This document shows positions 1 through 12,900 of a stretch of DNA of 64,000 bases, in pieces. Made by a program: the position numbers and the translations under genes. This DNA comes from Chrysopogon serrulatus (taxonomy: Eukaryota > Streptophyta > Magnoliopsida > Poales > Poaceae): assembly GCA_015844335.1 (NCBI GenBank), contig JADLZL010003697.1, positions 1 to 64,000 of the forward strand, given 5' to 3'. Under the pieces are notes generated by a model that searched no databases, was not told the origin of the DNA, and worked only from the letters and a program-made list of their open reading frames with translations. The first letter of the stretch is position 1, and each line of letters opens with the position of its first letter.

Positions 1-3000
1 AGTCACTAGTTAGCAGCAAGATTGGACTTAAACTATATATGTGAGTAGTGATAATGAACTTTCTTTCATTTGTCTCACATCACTATCCATCTATAGGGAT
101 CACTGGAAAAGTTTCATGAAGTTTGGAATCAAAGAGCCACATAAAATGATAAACTTTATCTTTGCTTGAAAGACCCTATCAAGTGTATGAGTATATGGAG
201 ATTCAACCAAGTCATGCAACCTTGATCAAATAACTCTACATTAACTCTGCAACAAAAGTTATGAAGGGTTCATGTTGATCAAATGCCCAGAAAATGCTTC
301 TATATGATGGTTAACTCATTTTGACCTCTAGCGCACTTTTGCTTGACCGCTTAAAAAAGTGCAACTTAGAGAGTTTGCATGGCTGTGAACCCTTAATCAA
401 AGTTGTAGAGGATTTTATAAGGAATAAACTTTATTTAAGGGCCAAGTCATGAAAAATGTGTGCAACATGCTCAAAAAGGGTCCGGAAATCAGATTCCAGT
501 GCTGTTTTCAGGGTTCCAAATAATTCCAATGTCTGAAATCATGATCACCGAGCTCGACATCTCGCGTTCTCCGAATTTTGCTATACAACTTAAGTTTCTC
601 CAAAAATAAAAGTTGGAGATAACTCAGTGGAGAAGAGCATAACAAAAGATGGCATCCACCCGTCGACGTTTGACATGGTTTGACATCCGTTAACGATCGG
701 TATTTAGCTCGCTGACAGCAGCAAGTTCAAGGTTGTTTATCTCCTAAACCATGGAACTTATGACTAGGCGCCCTTAACCAATATTGTAGAGCATCAACAG
801 ATCAACAAATTTGCTTCTTGGACCATTGTCCAGTTCGGCTTGGAGACAGCCCAAAAACGGCCCAAACCGAGCCAACTTTGACGCGCGCCAGGTGTCCGAC
901 GGCCGGCTTCACTGGGACGCGCGGCATCCATGCGCGCGCAGCGCGCCCCACTCCCTTGCCACGCGCCCCTGCCGCCTGCTGCAAGATGTGGAGGCCGAGG
1001 ACGAGCCCTCCATTCAATCCCACACTCCTCTGCCTCTTCCTCGCCTTCCCCTTGCTCTCCCTCGCCGCTGCCCTGTGCGCAGAGAGCGTCGCCGCCATTG
1101 ACGGCCGGCCAAAGCTTGCTGCCACCATGATACTGCCCCCTTCGAGCCTCCTTCGCCCTAGCTGCTAGCAGCACTACCTTCTTCGTCATCCCGCGAGCTC
1201 GGAGCCCTCCTTGCTCGGTCGATTTGTGCACCGGAGAGCGCCGTAGCCATGGACGCCGCCGCCGCAAGCTCCATGGCAGCGCCGTTCCTCCTCCTGCCCT
1301 CCTGCGCACTGTCCTGGCCTTGACGTGAACGCCACCAGCTCCGCCGTGCGCCGCTCCTCCGGTCGTCGCGGCACCGCCGGCGAGCCCCAGCCACGAGTAG
1401 CCAGCCCCAAGCCATCGCCAGGAGCCGTCCTCAGTCGATCCCTGCCTGTATCCCTCTCTGTTCTACGTACAGAGGAAGAAGAAGGAGTAAGGAAAGGAAT
1501 AGAAGCTCTTTTTGTGGATTTTTATGCAAAGTTCATGACTCACCGCTACAGTGTCAAACAGTACCAGCAGAGCTCGGGTTGAATCTTCTGAAGTCCAGGG
1601 GTCCTGATGCAAGTTGTTTGTCTCATATGGTTTTCGTTTTTCTTTTTTTTTCTAGTATCTGGCTGAAAGTTCTATAATTCGTAGTAAATCACAGAAAAAT
1701 CGTAAAATGGCAAATGAGGACTTTTTGGAATCCTTGTGAGTAGATCTATGCAGTGGAGTAATAATATTGCATGTTTTAGTAGAAAGTTTTTACAGTAAAA
1801 ATAGATCTTTAGTATCTAGGGTTTGCTATTGCTAAATTCATATCTCAAGTTTTAGTGCTCCTTTTGGTGTGAAATTTGAATTGTAGTCTACTGAAGCTAT
1901 GTGCGTGCTGTGATAAAAATTTGAGGTTCATTGGATGCAGTTTGATTGAGTTATTGATTTATCTTGCTTGATGCCTAGGAATCGGATTTAATTAAGTAAT
2001 AATTGAAATAAAAATGTATAAATGGAAAATATGGTTCCACTGCCTTTTCATAATGTTTTAGTGACCTGAGAAACTCTAACATGGTCATATACTCACAGAA
2101 AAGGTTGAGTTTTAGATTTATCCTGCTCTCATATGATTTATTGCATTAGCAGCTTGTCTTTTTTCGTAGAGGTTGCTATACTTATTGAAATGTTATGAAA
2201 TTTGAACTGTATGCTAATGGTAGTATATGTGAGCTACTGTAATTTTATTAGAATTTACTGTGCACTTTTGATATGTGTTCTGTATATGCTCCTTAATTCA
2301 CCTTGTTATCAAAATAAATAGAAAAGTGCATGATAATAATTTATTTAAGCTGAGTCATCATGTTTTCTGATGTTTATTCAATATATGTCAACTGTTGGTA
2401 ACATTGCTTATGTCCAAATTGATGTTTGAAACATGAGTGAAATATTATTTGCACTATTATTCAATTTGGAGGTTTTCTGGACAGTTTCTAGAACTTTAAT
2501 GATTGCACCTTGTTAATGATGTTTGCTGTAAAACTTGTATATAACAAAGTTGTAGATAACCTATATATCTAGCTTGTGTTAAATTTTCATAGCCATAACT
2601 TTTATAGTTTGTGAGTTATGGCTGTATAATGTTCAGCTACAGAAATGGTTTCTCTCTGGAATTTCTAGACCTAATCCTGTACATGTATAATTTCGACCTA
2701 CTAAACTTATGAATCATACTTTGATGATTGAAGATGAATTGTAGGAAATTTTATAAGCTTTCTAGATTGTCTTGTTGCAAGTAATTTGGAGTTGTACAAC
2801 TCTAGATATAGTTTAATTACTCAGCTGTTGAGTATATGTCTAGAAATTTGGTAGATTCTAGTTATAATGTTGATTTGTGTGATGCTAAGTGTGACTCATG
2901 TCTTTGATGTTGGTTAACTTAATACACCTGAGATCCTGTATATTGATGTCATGTTTGATATGCTAGCTATACCAATATTTGACATGATTGTGTTTAGTTA

Positions 3001-4755
3001 CTCTCTAATTATTCATATCATCTCGGGTGGTTTGATGCTTGTCTTGTTTTGTGTACGTGATGCATCATCTATTGCATTCCCATGTATTCATGCACTTGCA
3101 TCTTGCATCTCATCTAGGTACGCTAGATGAACGACGTGAAGGATGAGATGTTGGATTCAAACCCGAAGACGGTGTTTGATGGACTTATCCCGAAGATGGA
3201 AGGGAGATGCTCACCAAGCGAGTACCATCTAACAACACTGACTTGTGTCATATTCCAGGCAAGCCCCGGAGCATCACTTACCTATGCTTTCTAACAGTCT
3301 AATTATGCTTTATGATTGATGCATTAAGTATAGGAGTTGATTGCAACCGTTGATGCATTATATCCTTGAATTACCTTTGAATTATCCTACCTTGAATTAC
3401 CCTGTTAGCCTAGGGCGAGTTTATTGCTTAGCATGCTTAGACGGTAAAAAGTCGGGTGATTTCCTGTCATCCGCGAGCATAGGTGGTTACTTATGATGAC
3501 GAAAAAAGCTTATGTTGATATCATCTGATTAATGGCTATGGTTTGATAAATGGAGATCGGACGGAGTCTTGTGGGGTTGTTGGACCATAGTGATTCCGTC
3601 TGTGTCGATTAAGGACCGTACCGTTGTTGTACCGCAAGTCATGTTGAACGCATGCCTCATGTTTAGCTGGCCGGATAAGTCGTTCCGACCGCGAAGCCCA
3701 ACACTATCCGGGCCGGTTCTCGACCGTTCGCACCGTATTGGAGATGGATGGGGACCACGGGGTGCGAAGAGTAAGTCCGAGGTCCAAAGCATGGTCGGGC
3801 TAAGGCGTCGGGCGGTCCCCCGGTACGGTGGTTCCATGCGAGTCCGCGTGCTTGTCTTCCCCGGATACGTGCCATGGTGATTCAGAGCTCACCGACGGGT
3901 GAGTGTGGTTTGCATGAGGAATACCCCCGAGCTCTCGTAGTAATCGATTCGAATCGCCATCGTTCTGGGACAAAGTGAACACTTGACTTGAGCTGCACCA
4001 TCGTAGTAATGATTATGGAATGTGGTTAATGATGATGATGGGTTAAGCTGATGTTTATAATTATGGATACTACTTGCTTGCTTAATCTTGACTAATATAC
4101 TGCAATGATGAATAGTATAGGTGCTCAACTAGCATAAATAGGAATGATTAAGCTGAGCTATCACACTAGATATTACTACCGCTTTTTATGCAAATGAGTC
4201 AAGCTATCCCCCGATAAAGCCTGTCATACTCCTTGGAGTCTTTTTACTTTTGAGTCGATCGGGTAAGTCTAGCTGAGTACCTTCTAGTACTCGGGGTTTT
4301 CCCCGCTTGTTGTTTGTGCAGACGGGCATACCTACCACGGGTATTTTAAAACCTGTCTTTCCCAGTGGACTAGAAGACCTTGGGCAAGGTTAATCTTAAT
4401 ATTCTCCCCAACCGCTTTTGATGGATAGACTACGGACCGGCAATTTGTATTAATCTTTAAGAATGCGTGAGTTGGGTTGAGTTTTTCAAAACTACTTTGC
4501 TTTCGCTACTCGGATTTTAAGAACTTGGTCGTAATAACTTTATTTCCGCACTCTGATGTTGTCGAACTAATTGTGAAATGTTGTAACGTGTGAATGGTGA
4601 CGCTAAACTTGTACGATCTTGGTTGATGATGTTTGGTTTGAAATCCTTCGAGATTTCCGGACTACCGGGTTTATAATGGCTTAAGTGTGACGATTACTTG
4701 CTTAGCGAAAGTGATTTTTCACTTATGCTTTTATAAATTGGTCGGTTCTCATACA
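1..4755 (+). repeat. 5' LTR (lacks its first 18 bases)
   Basis: This direct repeat matches 9955-14704 base for base over long stretches. The window starts at LTR base 19. A GC-rich block at about 840-1430 produces overlapping open frames on both strands, but it is repeated in both LTRs and looks like untranslated LTR sequence. Near 4272-4293 lies a short hairpin (GAGTAC then GTACTC). The LTR ends near 4755 in ...cataca, compared with ...gttaca in the right copy. The exact last base is uncertain by a few positions. Confidence 0.9.
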
Positions 4756-4760
4756 TACAG

Positions 4761-4775
4761 TGGCATCGAGCAAGG
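4761..4775 (+). other. Putative tRNA primer-binding site
   Basis: The sequence TGGCATCGAGCAAGG lies 5 bases after the LTR end. It resembles the common plant primer-binding site TGGTATCAGAGC, which is complementary to initiator-Met tRNA, with one substitution and one missing base. Its position directly after an LTR supports the assignment. The mismatches suggest some decay or a variant primer. Confidence 0.65.
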
Positions 4776-7700
4776 TTTAGCAGTTACTGTTCACATGTGT
4801 ATTTAAAACAAAAGATTTTGGTTTCAAAACTGAGTTTTAACTTATAGATCTATGTCTTTTGAGAAAATCTTATTTACAAATTAAGAGTGTGCCAGTGGTC
4901 ATATCCTTTATGCCTAATTAAGGACTCTAGGTGGCTATTTAAGTACTAACTTAGGGGCTTGCATCATATTTTCTTTTCACTGTTGCCCATGCGGCAAGGT
5001 AATTGTATGGGTGCCATTCGCTTGAATGGTAATGTATGGTTCAAAAGCCTCTACGCCTCGGTAAGTGTGAGTTGTGAGAGCATGGTTGTCCAACCGGCGA
5101 TCTAGGGGAGTGCTAGTGTGATACCGAAGTATGTGCATGTCAAAACCATGTACTTACCAAGGTGTTTAATTGTGGGTTGTGCCGTCTATTGAGACGATGC
5201 CGTTATGAGGACGAGGATCGGGTAGTTGTACTACATGTGCGTGTATTTGGGAATCCACGTATGTGTGAGTATTTAATCTTTACATTTTAGCAATGCATTT
5301 ATTCATACTGTTGGGATGGGCTGAAATGAAATTTTTTTCGCAGTACGCTAACTACGAATGCGTAGATTAAATATACATGACGACTAGTTATATATCGAGA
5401 GTGCGTGTTATGCCACCGACATAGAACGTGATTGCCATCTCTGGTTGGCAATTGTGTGAGGACGAATAGGACGAAGCAGGCATCATCATGGTTGTTGCTT
5501 TGCACATAACTATGCTCTTCTCACCCTTGTTCTTATACCAAGTAACTTATGATTGATGTAATGATACTATCTTTCCTATGTGAAATTAGACAAGGATGCT
5601 TGCTTGAGTTGAAATGTTTGAAGATAGTGTGTGCATAGCTTTGCCTTGTATGATTGCTTTCAATGGATAAACTAAAATATTATGACTTAGGGTAGTAATG
5701 TTTGGAGCTACTAGAATAACATGATTGTGTGCTCTCATGTTTCTAGAACAAGGGGAAACCTTGTTTGATATTGTTTTGACCTTGTTGGTCGCTAGGACAG
5801 TTTTCGTTGTGGTGATGTTTATGTGGTTATAAAAGTGTCTTCTCGTGAATGTGGTCAACATGAAAATGATAGCTAACTTCTTTATCTTTCTTGTCCTAAA
5901 ATTTATGATTTTAGGCCTAATGGTTTAGGAGTTATAGATTTTACAACCTTACTGTCCAATTCTATAAATCCTCTGGATAGATCCGTATGTTTAGATTGTT
6001 TAACCTATGCGCTTATAGAATCATGTCCTAGGGTTAATATAAGAAGTGTAGTACTTTTATTAAGCTTTCCAAAATGTCTCAGATCACTACTTTTAGTGGT
6101 CTACATCTCTGGTTATGAGCTTATGAAATGGAATGACAGAATCTGTCCAAATCTGGACAAAGCTATCTTCTTGTGTTGTTTGGCCTCGTTAGCTATAGAA
6201 TTATCTTAAGATGATAATAAAAAAAGTTTTAGACAACTAAATACTCATTGCATAGTGTTAAGAATCATGTTGTTTGGGTCTCTAGAACTCTAGCTTTGTA
6301 TTTCTAAAATTTATGTCAGTTTGTTGTCCTAGTTTGTGAAGGGCTGCTTGATGGTGTTTGTGAACCTTGTTAACTTGAATTTGCTCTAGGTGTTTGCTAG
6401 CCTGGTTTGAGACATCCTAAAATACTAGCTCTTGCTATTGGTGTGCTCATGTGTCTTGGGTGAAGCTATAATCCTTTGAACCCTTTTACTACCTATCATG
6501 AAAGTCACCTTGTTCCTAAATGATATCCACATGCTTAGTAGAACCTCTCGCATCTTGATTGATCCTTGTAATTAGGCCAATGTGTTGCCTTGTTACATAG
6601 GAATGCTTTTCATGTGTGTGCTTTGTGTGTAGAATGATTGCTTAAGCTCTCTTGTTTTAGTTTCTCAAGTGCTTGCTTTAAGCTGTCCTATTTGTGTGGT
6701 TGCTTGTTGTCTAGGTAGTGCCATGGTTGTCACCTCGGTTGTCCTCGATGAGCATAGGAGTGTCGAATAGCTCATCCTAGAATAATGCATCTGTCTTGAT
6801 AATCGCATGGTTGTTGTTTTCGATTAGGTTCTCCATCGTAGGAACCTGAGCCTTTGGACATGGTTGCTAACCCTTATATGCTATGCCACAAAGACCTGTG
6901 CCCATGCTGAACCATAAGCCCAGACCTAGATCGTTAAATGTTTGTGTATAGTAGATGTTCTGCACCCTTTGATAAAGACCTTTGCGTGATCGACCAACCT
7001 TGTTAAGATCTTGCTAAATGCCGGTCCTCGACCTTGGATGCTTTTTGTTAGTATAGAGACATACCCAAATCCAAGTGGATCTCTCAGTCGCTTATCCTAC
7101 TAATGATCTGGTGCAATGCTAATCCCCGCTGTCTAACCTTGAAATCTTTCATTTGTGAACTATGTATCAGTTCAATCTCTGATCGGTATGTCAAGTTTTT
7201 ATCTTGGGGTTTACTCAATTCATCTCAATGCTCCTAGATCTTTTTATGTCTAACAATCTCTGATTAGTATATCGGCTTACCCTTGAGGTTGTTCCATTCA
7301 TCTCCAACATTCCTAATTCTCAGGATGCTTATGAATCTTTATCTCATGATCTTGCCTACCATGACTACGTCTTATGTTAATCCCGTATCTAATAGTTTCC
7401 TTGGTGGACATAAGGTGTGCGTGGAAATAAAGCAAGAATCTCCTGCTTAATCACCTTCGGCAATTAATCTTTGATCTTCGAGTCACACCCTTGTTGACTC
7501 CAAATCTTATGACTACTCTTGTTGCTATCCCTCCCTTAAATGGTTCTTGTTCTTATGATCAACTCTGTGCCATTTAAAAAAAATTTCTATTGGGTGTAAG
7601 GTCAGTAATGGTGTTACGATTAGCATTCTATGATTCCGTGACGGAACCTAGAGCCTCTTTGTGGCGGCCGACACATGGTTGTGCTGCTAGGTGCGACCGG

Positions 7701-9922
7701 TATCGAGGTCGCTAGTCATAATCCATTGCAGAAATTATACCGCTAAGATATATCCTTGTGATCTTTCCCTTGGTTATCTTCTCGTAACTTATCAGAAGAT
7801 CCATATATCCACAACCCAATTGTGCTCCATGAGATTTCTCGTTGGTTGTAGGCTTGGTAATGGGGTAATGATTAATAACTACCGGTGCCACGCATTTAAA
7901 CCGAGGGCTTCATGTGGACTGCAGGCCACATGGTTATGTTGCTCGGCACGCGTGGGTATCGTGGTTTTAGTCATGATCCATTCCGGAACCACACCGATAA
8001 GTTGTCCCATTGTGAGTTTTTCCTTGGTTATCCCTCTGTTTCATTCTAATGCTCCCATCAAGCTGGGTGTTGTAGTGCTTCCTTCTGAAGCCACGAAGAG
8101 AAAGACCTTTGAAGAACAAGTCACTGACATAAAACATTAACGGATTGCAAGTGATGATAGGCAAAAGACCTTGCTCAACCCTCTTAGGAAGCAATGGTAA
8201 CCCTCTCCCCGCATCATTTGGACCATCCGATGGATAAAAAGGGCACACAACACTTAAAGTTGGATCGGTTATCGACAAATAAGACCAATTGACATGTATG
8301 CTTCTCTATAAGTCACCTAGTGCTCATGTCTTCCTCGCTAATTCTCCGGAGTCACTTGAAGGCTACGCATGCAGTTAAGATCAATTCTCTCAAGATGTGA
8401 CCCCTTTTCTACTGACTTTGATGGTGATTGTCGATGTTGGAATCAACTACAATTGCTTGCTACTGAAGCTAAAGCCTTGGAGCTTTTTAGTGTTGAAGGG
8501 ACAACCAATCATTTATCAAAAACAAAGGTTGATCTCCAGCTAGGTAATGACTCTTTGGTAGCTATGAAGGCTGTGTCTCATAGAACCCTGTTACATAATG
8601 GAAATCTATAGACTAAGTAGCAATGTTTGGGTCAGTCTCACTTGTAGTAAATGTGTTAGCTCCATTTTGGACCATCACACAGATAAAAGAAGATACTTTA
8701 TCAAGGAGAAGGTCATTCAGAATCAATCCCCTAGTCTCAAGTAGTCAAGGTGTGCCAACTGTCGACTATCAAATTGAAGGCCATTGAAAAGTGTCAAACA
8801 ACAAACTTCAAATCTTGGAGCTACTCTTTGGTCCTAAAAGGAAGCCTCTAAGTGGTCTAATTAGACCAGTTATGTTACAGTGCAAGTCAAGCCAACTTAC
8901 CATGTCGCTGCATGATGAAGGGAATTAGTGCTCAACTGCTGGTAGTGTGTTGTTTCTTTAGTTTGCTAAATGCTTGCAATCCTTGATGTCTTCCAGACCT
9001 CGCTATCTTCCTTCGTTAGCAATACTTCCAATGATAATTCGTCTTTGGTACCTTTCTCATGTTTTACCCAGGAGGTTGCATCCAATTCAAGGTAAATAGT
9101 TGTTACCACTTGGACACAAAAGGTTTCCTGTAATGAAGGATCACCAAGAACGTCAGCTATCGCATTCCTCACTCACTCGATAGACCCAAATGATATAGTG
9201 TTGCTATCAGAGGAGGAGAACTGCACACATGGAACCTTATGTAGCTTTTCATCGATTGGCATCTGAGTGATGAGCCATCACTACCAGCTTAGACCCTGTC
9301 TTTTGGTTAGTCAGTTTTCCATCACCTCCGAGAATGGTATCCTGTCCTTGACCTAATGATTCTTGGAAGGTTGTTTTCAAGCCATTTTGGTAGAAGACTG
9401 CTTTTCAAACTTCATGGGCTAACATCGAACCCTTACAATAAGTATACTTCGTGAGATTTGAAGCCTAATGCAAGTTTATATGACCTATGCTACATTCTCT
9501 GTCGATGCAGATACTTATAAGTGATTAGTTTATAAGCCTAGATGATCTTCGAATCCTGTAAATGAAGTATCGTGCTGTTTTGGATTCCTCCCAAAGTAAC
9601 CCTACTTTATGGAAGTGATTGAAGGAAATTCTTTAGACAAGAGTTAACTTCCCAACGACGTGAAAGATTGAAAAGTTGTCCTGTTGCTAAAACTCATTCT
9701 CTCCCTCCGAAGTAGGGTGAGCATAACAATATGTTGGACGAGGTTGATAAATAAAACTACCACTTTTGGTGCTTCATTGTTGAGCCCTCAATACAACTAG
9801 TTATGCTTAACGCCCTGATAGAGTTTGAGCCACTATGTGCTTTTGCTATAGTTGTGAGTAAGTGACACATTTCTCTTCTCTTGAAAAGTCTTTCGTCCTG
9901 AATCTCGGGACGAGATTCCTTT
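4776..9922 (+). other. Retrotransposon internal domain without coding capacity
   Basis: About 5.1 kb between the primer-binding site and the polypurine tract. I find no zinc knuckle, reverse-transcriptase or integrase motif in any frame. The only frames over 100 codons are at 7691-8140 and, antisense, 7967-8278; they overlap each other and look incidental. The domain presumably carries only packaging and priming signals (inference). It contains a diverged internal duplication, listed separately. Confidence 0.75.
7600..8037 (+). repeat. Diverged tandem duplication in the internal domain
   Basis: Two segments of roughly 180-190 bases, at about 7600-7785 and 7848-8037, share ordered blocks: cacatggtt, a gctcgg/gctagg region, agtcat.atccatt, ccgataag/ccgctaag and ccttggttatc. 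By eye they are about two-thirds identical. This is an old internal duplication, or two copies of a structured element. Confidence 0.5.
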
Positions 9923-9936
9923 AAGGGGGGGAGGGC
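9923..9936 (+). other. Polypurine tract
   Basis: A purine-rich run (AAGGGGGGGAGGG) immediately precedes TGTAACACCC, the first bases of the right LTR. This is the standard place for plus-strand priming during reverse transcription. Confidence 0.85.
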
Positions 9937-12900
9937 TGTAACACCCTAGGTGTTAGTCACTAGTTAGCAGCAAGATTGGACTTAAACTATATATGTGAGT
10001 AGTGATAATGAACTTTCTTTCATTTGTCTCACATCACTATCCATCTATAGGGATCACTGGAAAAGTTTCATGAAGTTTGGAATCAAAGAGCCACATAAAA
10101 TGATAAACTTTATCTTTGCTTGAAAGACCCTATCAAGTGTATGAGTATATGGAGATTCAACCAAGTCATGCAACCTTGATCAAATAACTCTACATTAACT
10201 CTGCAACAAAAGTTATGAAGGGTTCATGTTGATCAAATGCCCAGAAAATGCTTCTATATGATGGTTAACTCATTTTGACCTCTAGCGCACTTTTGCTTGA
10301 CCGTTTAAAAAGTGCAACTTAGAGAGTTTGCATGGCTGTGAACCCTTAATCAAAGTTGTAGAGGATTTTATAAGGAATAAACTTTATTTAAGGGCCAAGT
10401 CATGAAAATGTGTGCAACATGCTCAAAAAGGGTCCGGAAATCAGATTCCAGTGCTGTTTTCAGGGTTCCAAATAATTCCAATGTCTGAAATCATGATCAC
10501 CGAGCTCGACATCTCGCGTTCTCCGAATTTTGCTATACAACTTAAGTTTCTCCAAAAATAAAAGTTGGAGATAACTCAGTGGAGAAGAGCATAACAAAAG
10601 ATGGCATCCACCCGTCGACGTTTGACATGGTTTGACATCCGTTAACGATCGGTATTTAGCTCGCTGACAGCAGCAAGTTCAAGGTTGTTTATCTCCTAAA
10701 CCATGGAACTTATGACTAGGCGCCCTTAACCAATATTGTAGAGCATCAACAGATCAACAAATTTGCTTCTTGGACCATTGTCCAGTTCGGCTTGGAGACA
10801 GCCCAAAAACGGCCCAAACCGAGCCAACTTTGACGCGCGCCAGGTGTCCGACGGCCGGCTTCACTGGGACGCGCGGCATCCATGCGCGCGCAGCGCGCCC
10901 CACTCCCTTGCCACGCGCCCCTGCCGCCTGCTGCAAGATGTGGAGGCCGAGGACGAGCCCTCCATTCAATCCCACACTCCTCTGCCTCTTCCTCGCCTTC
11001 CCCTTGCTCTCCCTCGCCGCTGCCCTGTGCGCAGAGAGCGTCGCCGCCATTGACGGCCGGCCAAAGCTTGCTGCCACCATGATACTGCCCCCTTCGAGCC
11101 TCCTTCGCCCTAGCTGCTAGCAGCACTACCTTCTTCGTCATCCCGCGAGCTCGGAGCCCTCCTTGCTCGGTCGATTTGTGCACCGGAGAGCGCCGTAGCC
11201 ATGGACGCCGCCGCCGCAAGCTCCATGGCAGCGCCGTTCCTCCTCCTGCCCTCCTGCGCACTGTCCTGGCCTTGACGTGAACGCCACCAGCTCCGCCGTG
11301 CGCCGCTCCTCCGGTCGTCGCGGCACCGCCGGCGAGCCCCAGCCACGAGTAGCCAGCCCCAAGCCATCGCCAGGAGCCGTCCTCAGTCGATCCCTGCCCG
11401 TATCCCTCTCTGTTCTACGTACAGAGGAAGAAGAAGGAGTAAGGAAAGGAATAGAAGCTCTTTTGTGGATTTTATGCAAAGTTCATGACTCACCGCTACA
11501 GTGTCAAACAGTACCAGCAGAGCTCGGGTTGAATCTTCTGAAGTCCAGGGGTCCTGATGCAAGTTGTTTGTCTCATATGGTTTTCGTTTTTCTTTTTTTT
11601 TCTAGTATCTGGCTGAAAGTTCTATAATTCGTAGTAAATCACAGAAAAATCGTAAAATGGCAAATGAGGACTTTTTGGAATCCTTGTGAGTAGATCTATG
11701 CAGTGGAGTAATAATATTGCATGTTTTAGTAGAAAGTTTTTACAGTAAAAATAGATCTTTAGTATCTAGGGTTTGCTATTGCTAAATTCATATCTCAAGT
11801 TTTAGTGCTCCTTTTGGTGTGAAATTTGAATTGTAGTCTACTGAAGCTATGTGCGTGCTGTGATAAAAATTTGAGGTTCATTGGATGCAGTTTGATTGAG
11901 TTATTGATTTATCTTGCTTGATGCCTAGGAATCGGATTTAATTAAGTAATAATTGAAATAAAAATGTATAAATGGAAAATATGGTTCCACTGCCTTTTCA
12001 TAATGTTTTAGTGACCTGAGAAACTCTAACATGGTCATATACTCACAGAAAAGGTTGAGTTTTAGATTTATCCTGCTCTCATATGATTTATTGCATTAGC
12101 AGCTTGTCTTTTTCGTAGAGGTTGCTATACTTATTGAAATGTTATGAAATTTGAACTGTATGCTAATGGTAGTATATGTGAGCTACTGTAATTTTATTAG
12201 AATTTACTGTGCACTTTTGATATGTGTTCTGTATATGCTCCTTAATTCACCTTGTTATCAAAATAAATAGAAAAGTGCATGATAATAATTTATTTAAGCT
12301 GAGTCATCATGTTTTCTGATGTTTATTCAATATATGTCAACTGTTGGTAACATTGCTTATGTCCAAATTGATGTTTGAAACATGAGTGAAATATTATTTG
12401 CACTATTATTCAATTTGGAGGTTTTCTGGACAGTTTCTAGAACTTTAATGATTGCACCTTGTTAATGATGTTTGCTGTAAAACTTGTATATAACAAAGTT
12501 GTAGATAACCTATATATCTAGCTTGTGTTAAATTTTCATAGCCATAACTTTTATAGTTTGTGAGTTATGGCTGTATAATGTTCAGCTACAGAAATGGTTT
12601 CTCTCTGGAATTTCTAGACCTAATCCTGTACATGTATAATTTCGACCTACTAAACTTATGAATCATACTTTGATGATTGAAGATGAATTGTAGGAAATTT
12701 TATAAGCTTTCTAGATTGTCTTGTTGCAAGTAATTTGGAGTTGTACAACTCTAGATATAGTTTAATTACTCAGCTGTTGAGTATATGTCTAGAAATTTGG
12801 TAGATTCTAGTTATAATGTTGATTTGTGTGATGCTAAGTGTGACTCATGTCTTTGATGTTGGTTAACTTAATACACCTGAGATCCTGTATATTGATGTCA

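Noticed and set aside
794..1627. Open frames of 85-171 codons on both strands, repeated at 10746-11627
   Set aside because: They lie in the GC-rich block of both LTRs, overlap in several frames and match no family. They are composition effects of LTR sequence.
7691..8140. 149-codon frame in the retrotransposon internal domain
   Set aside because: It has no gag or pol motif, overlaps an antisense frame, and covers the diverged duplication. It is probably chance.
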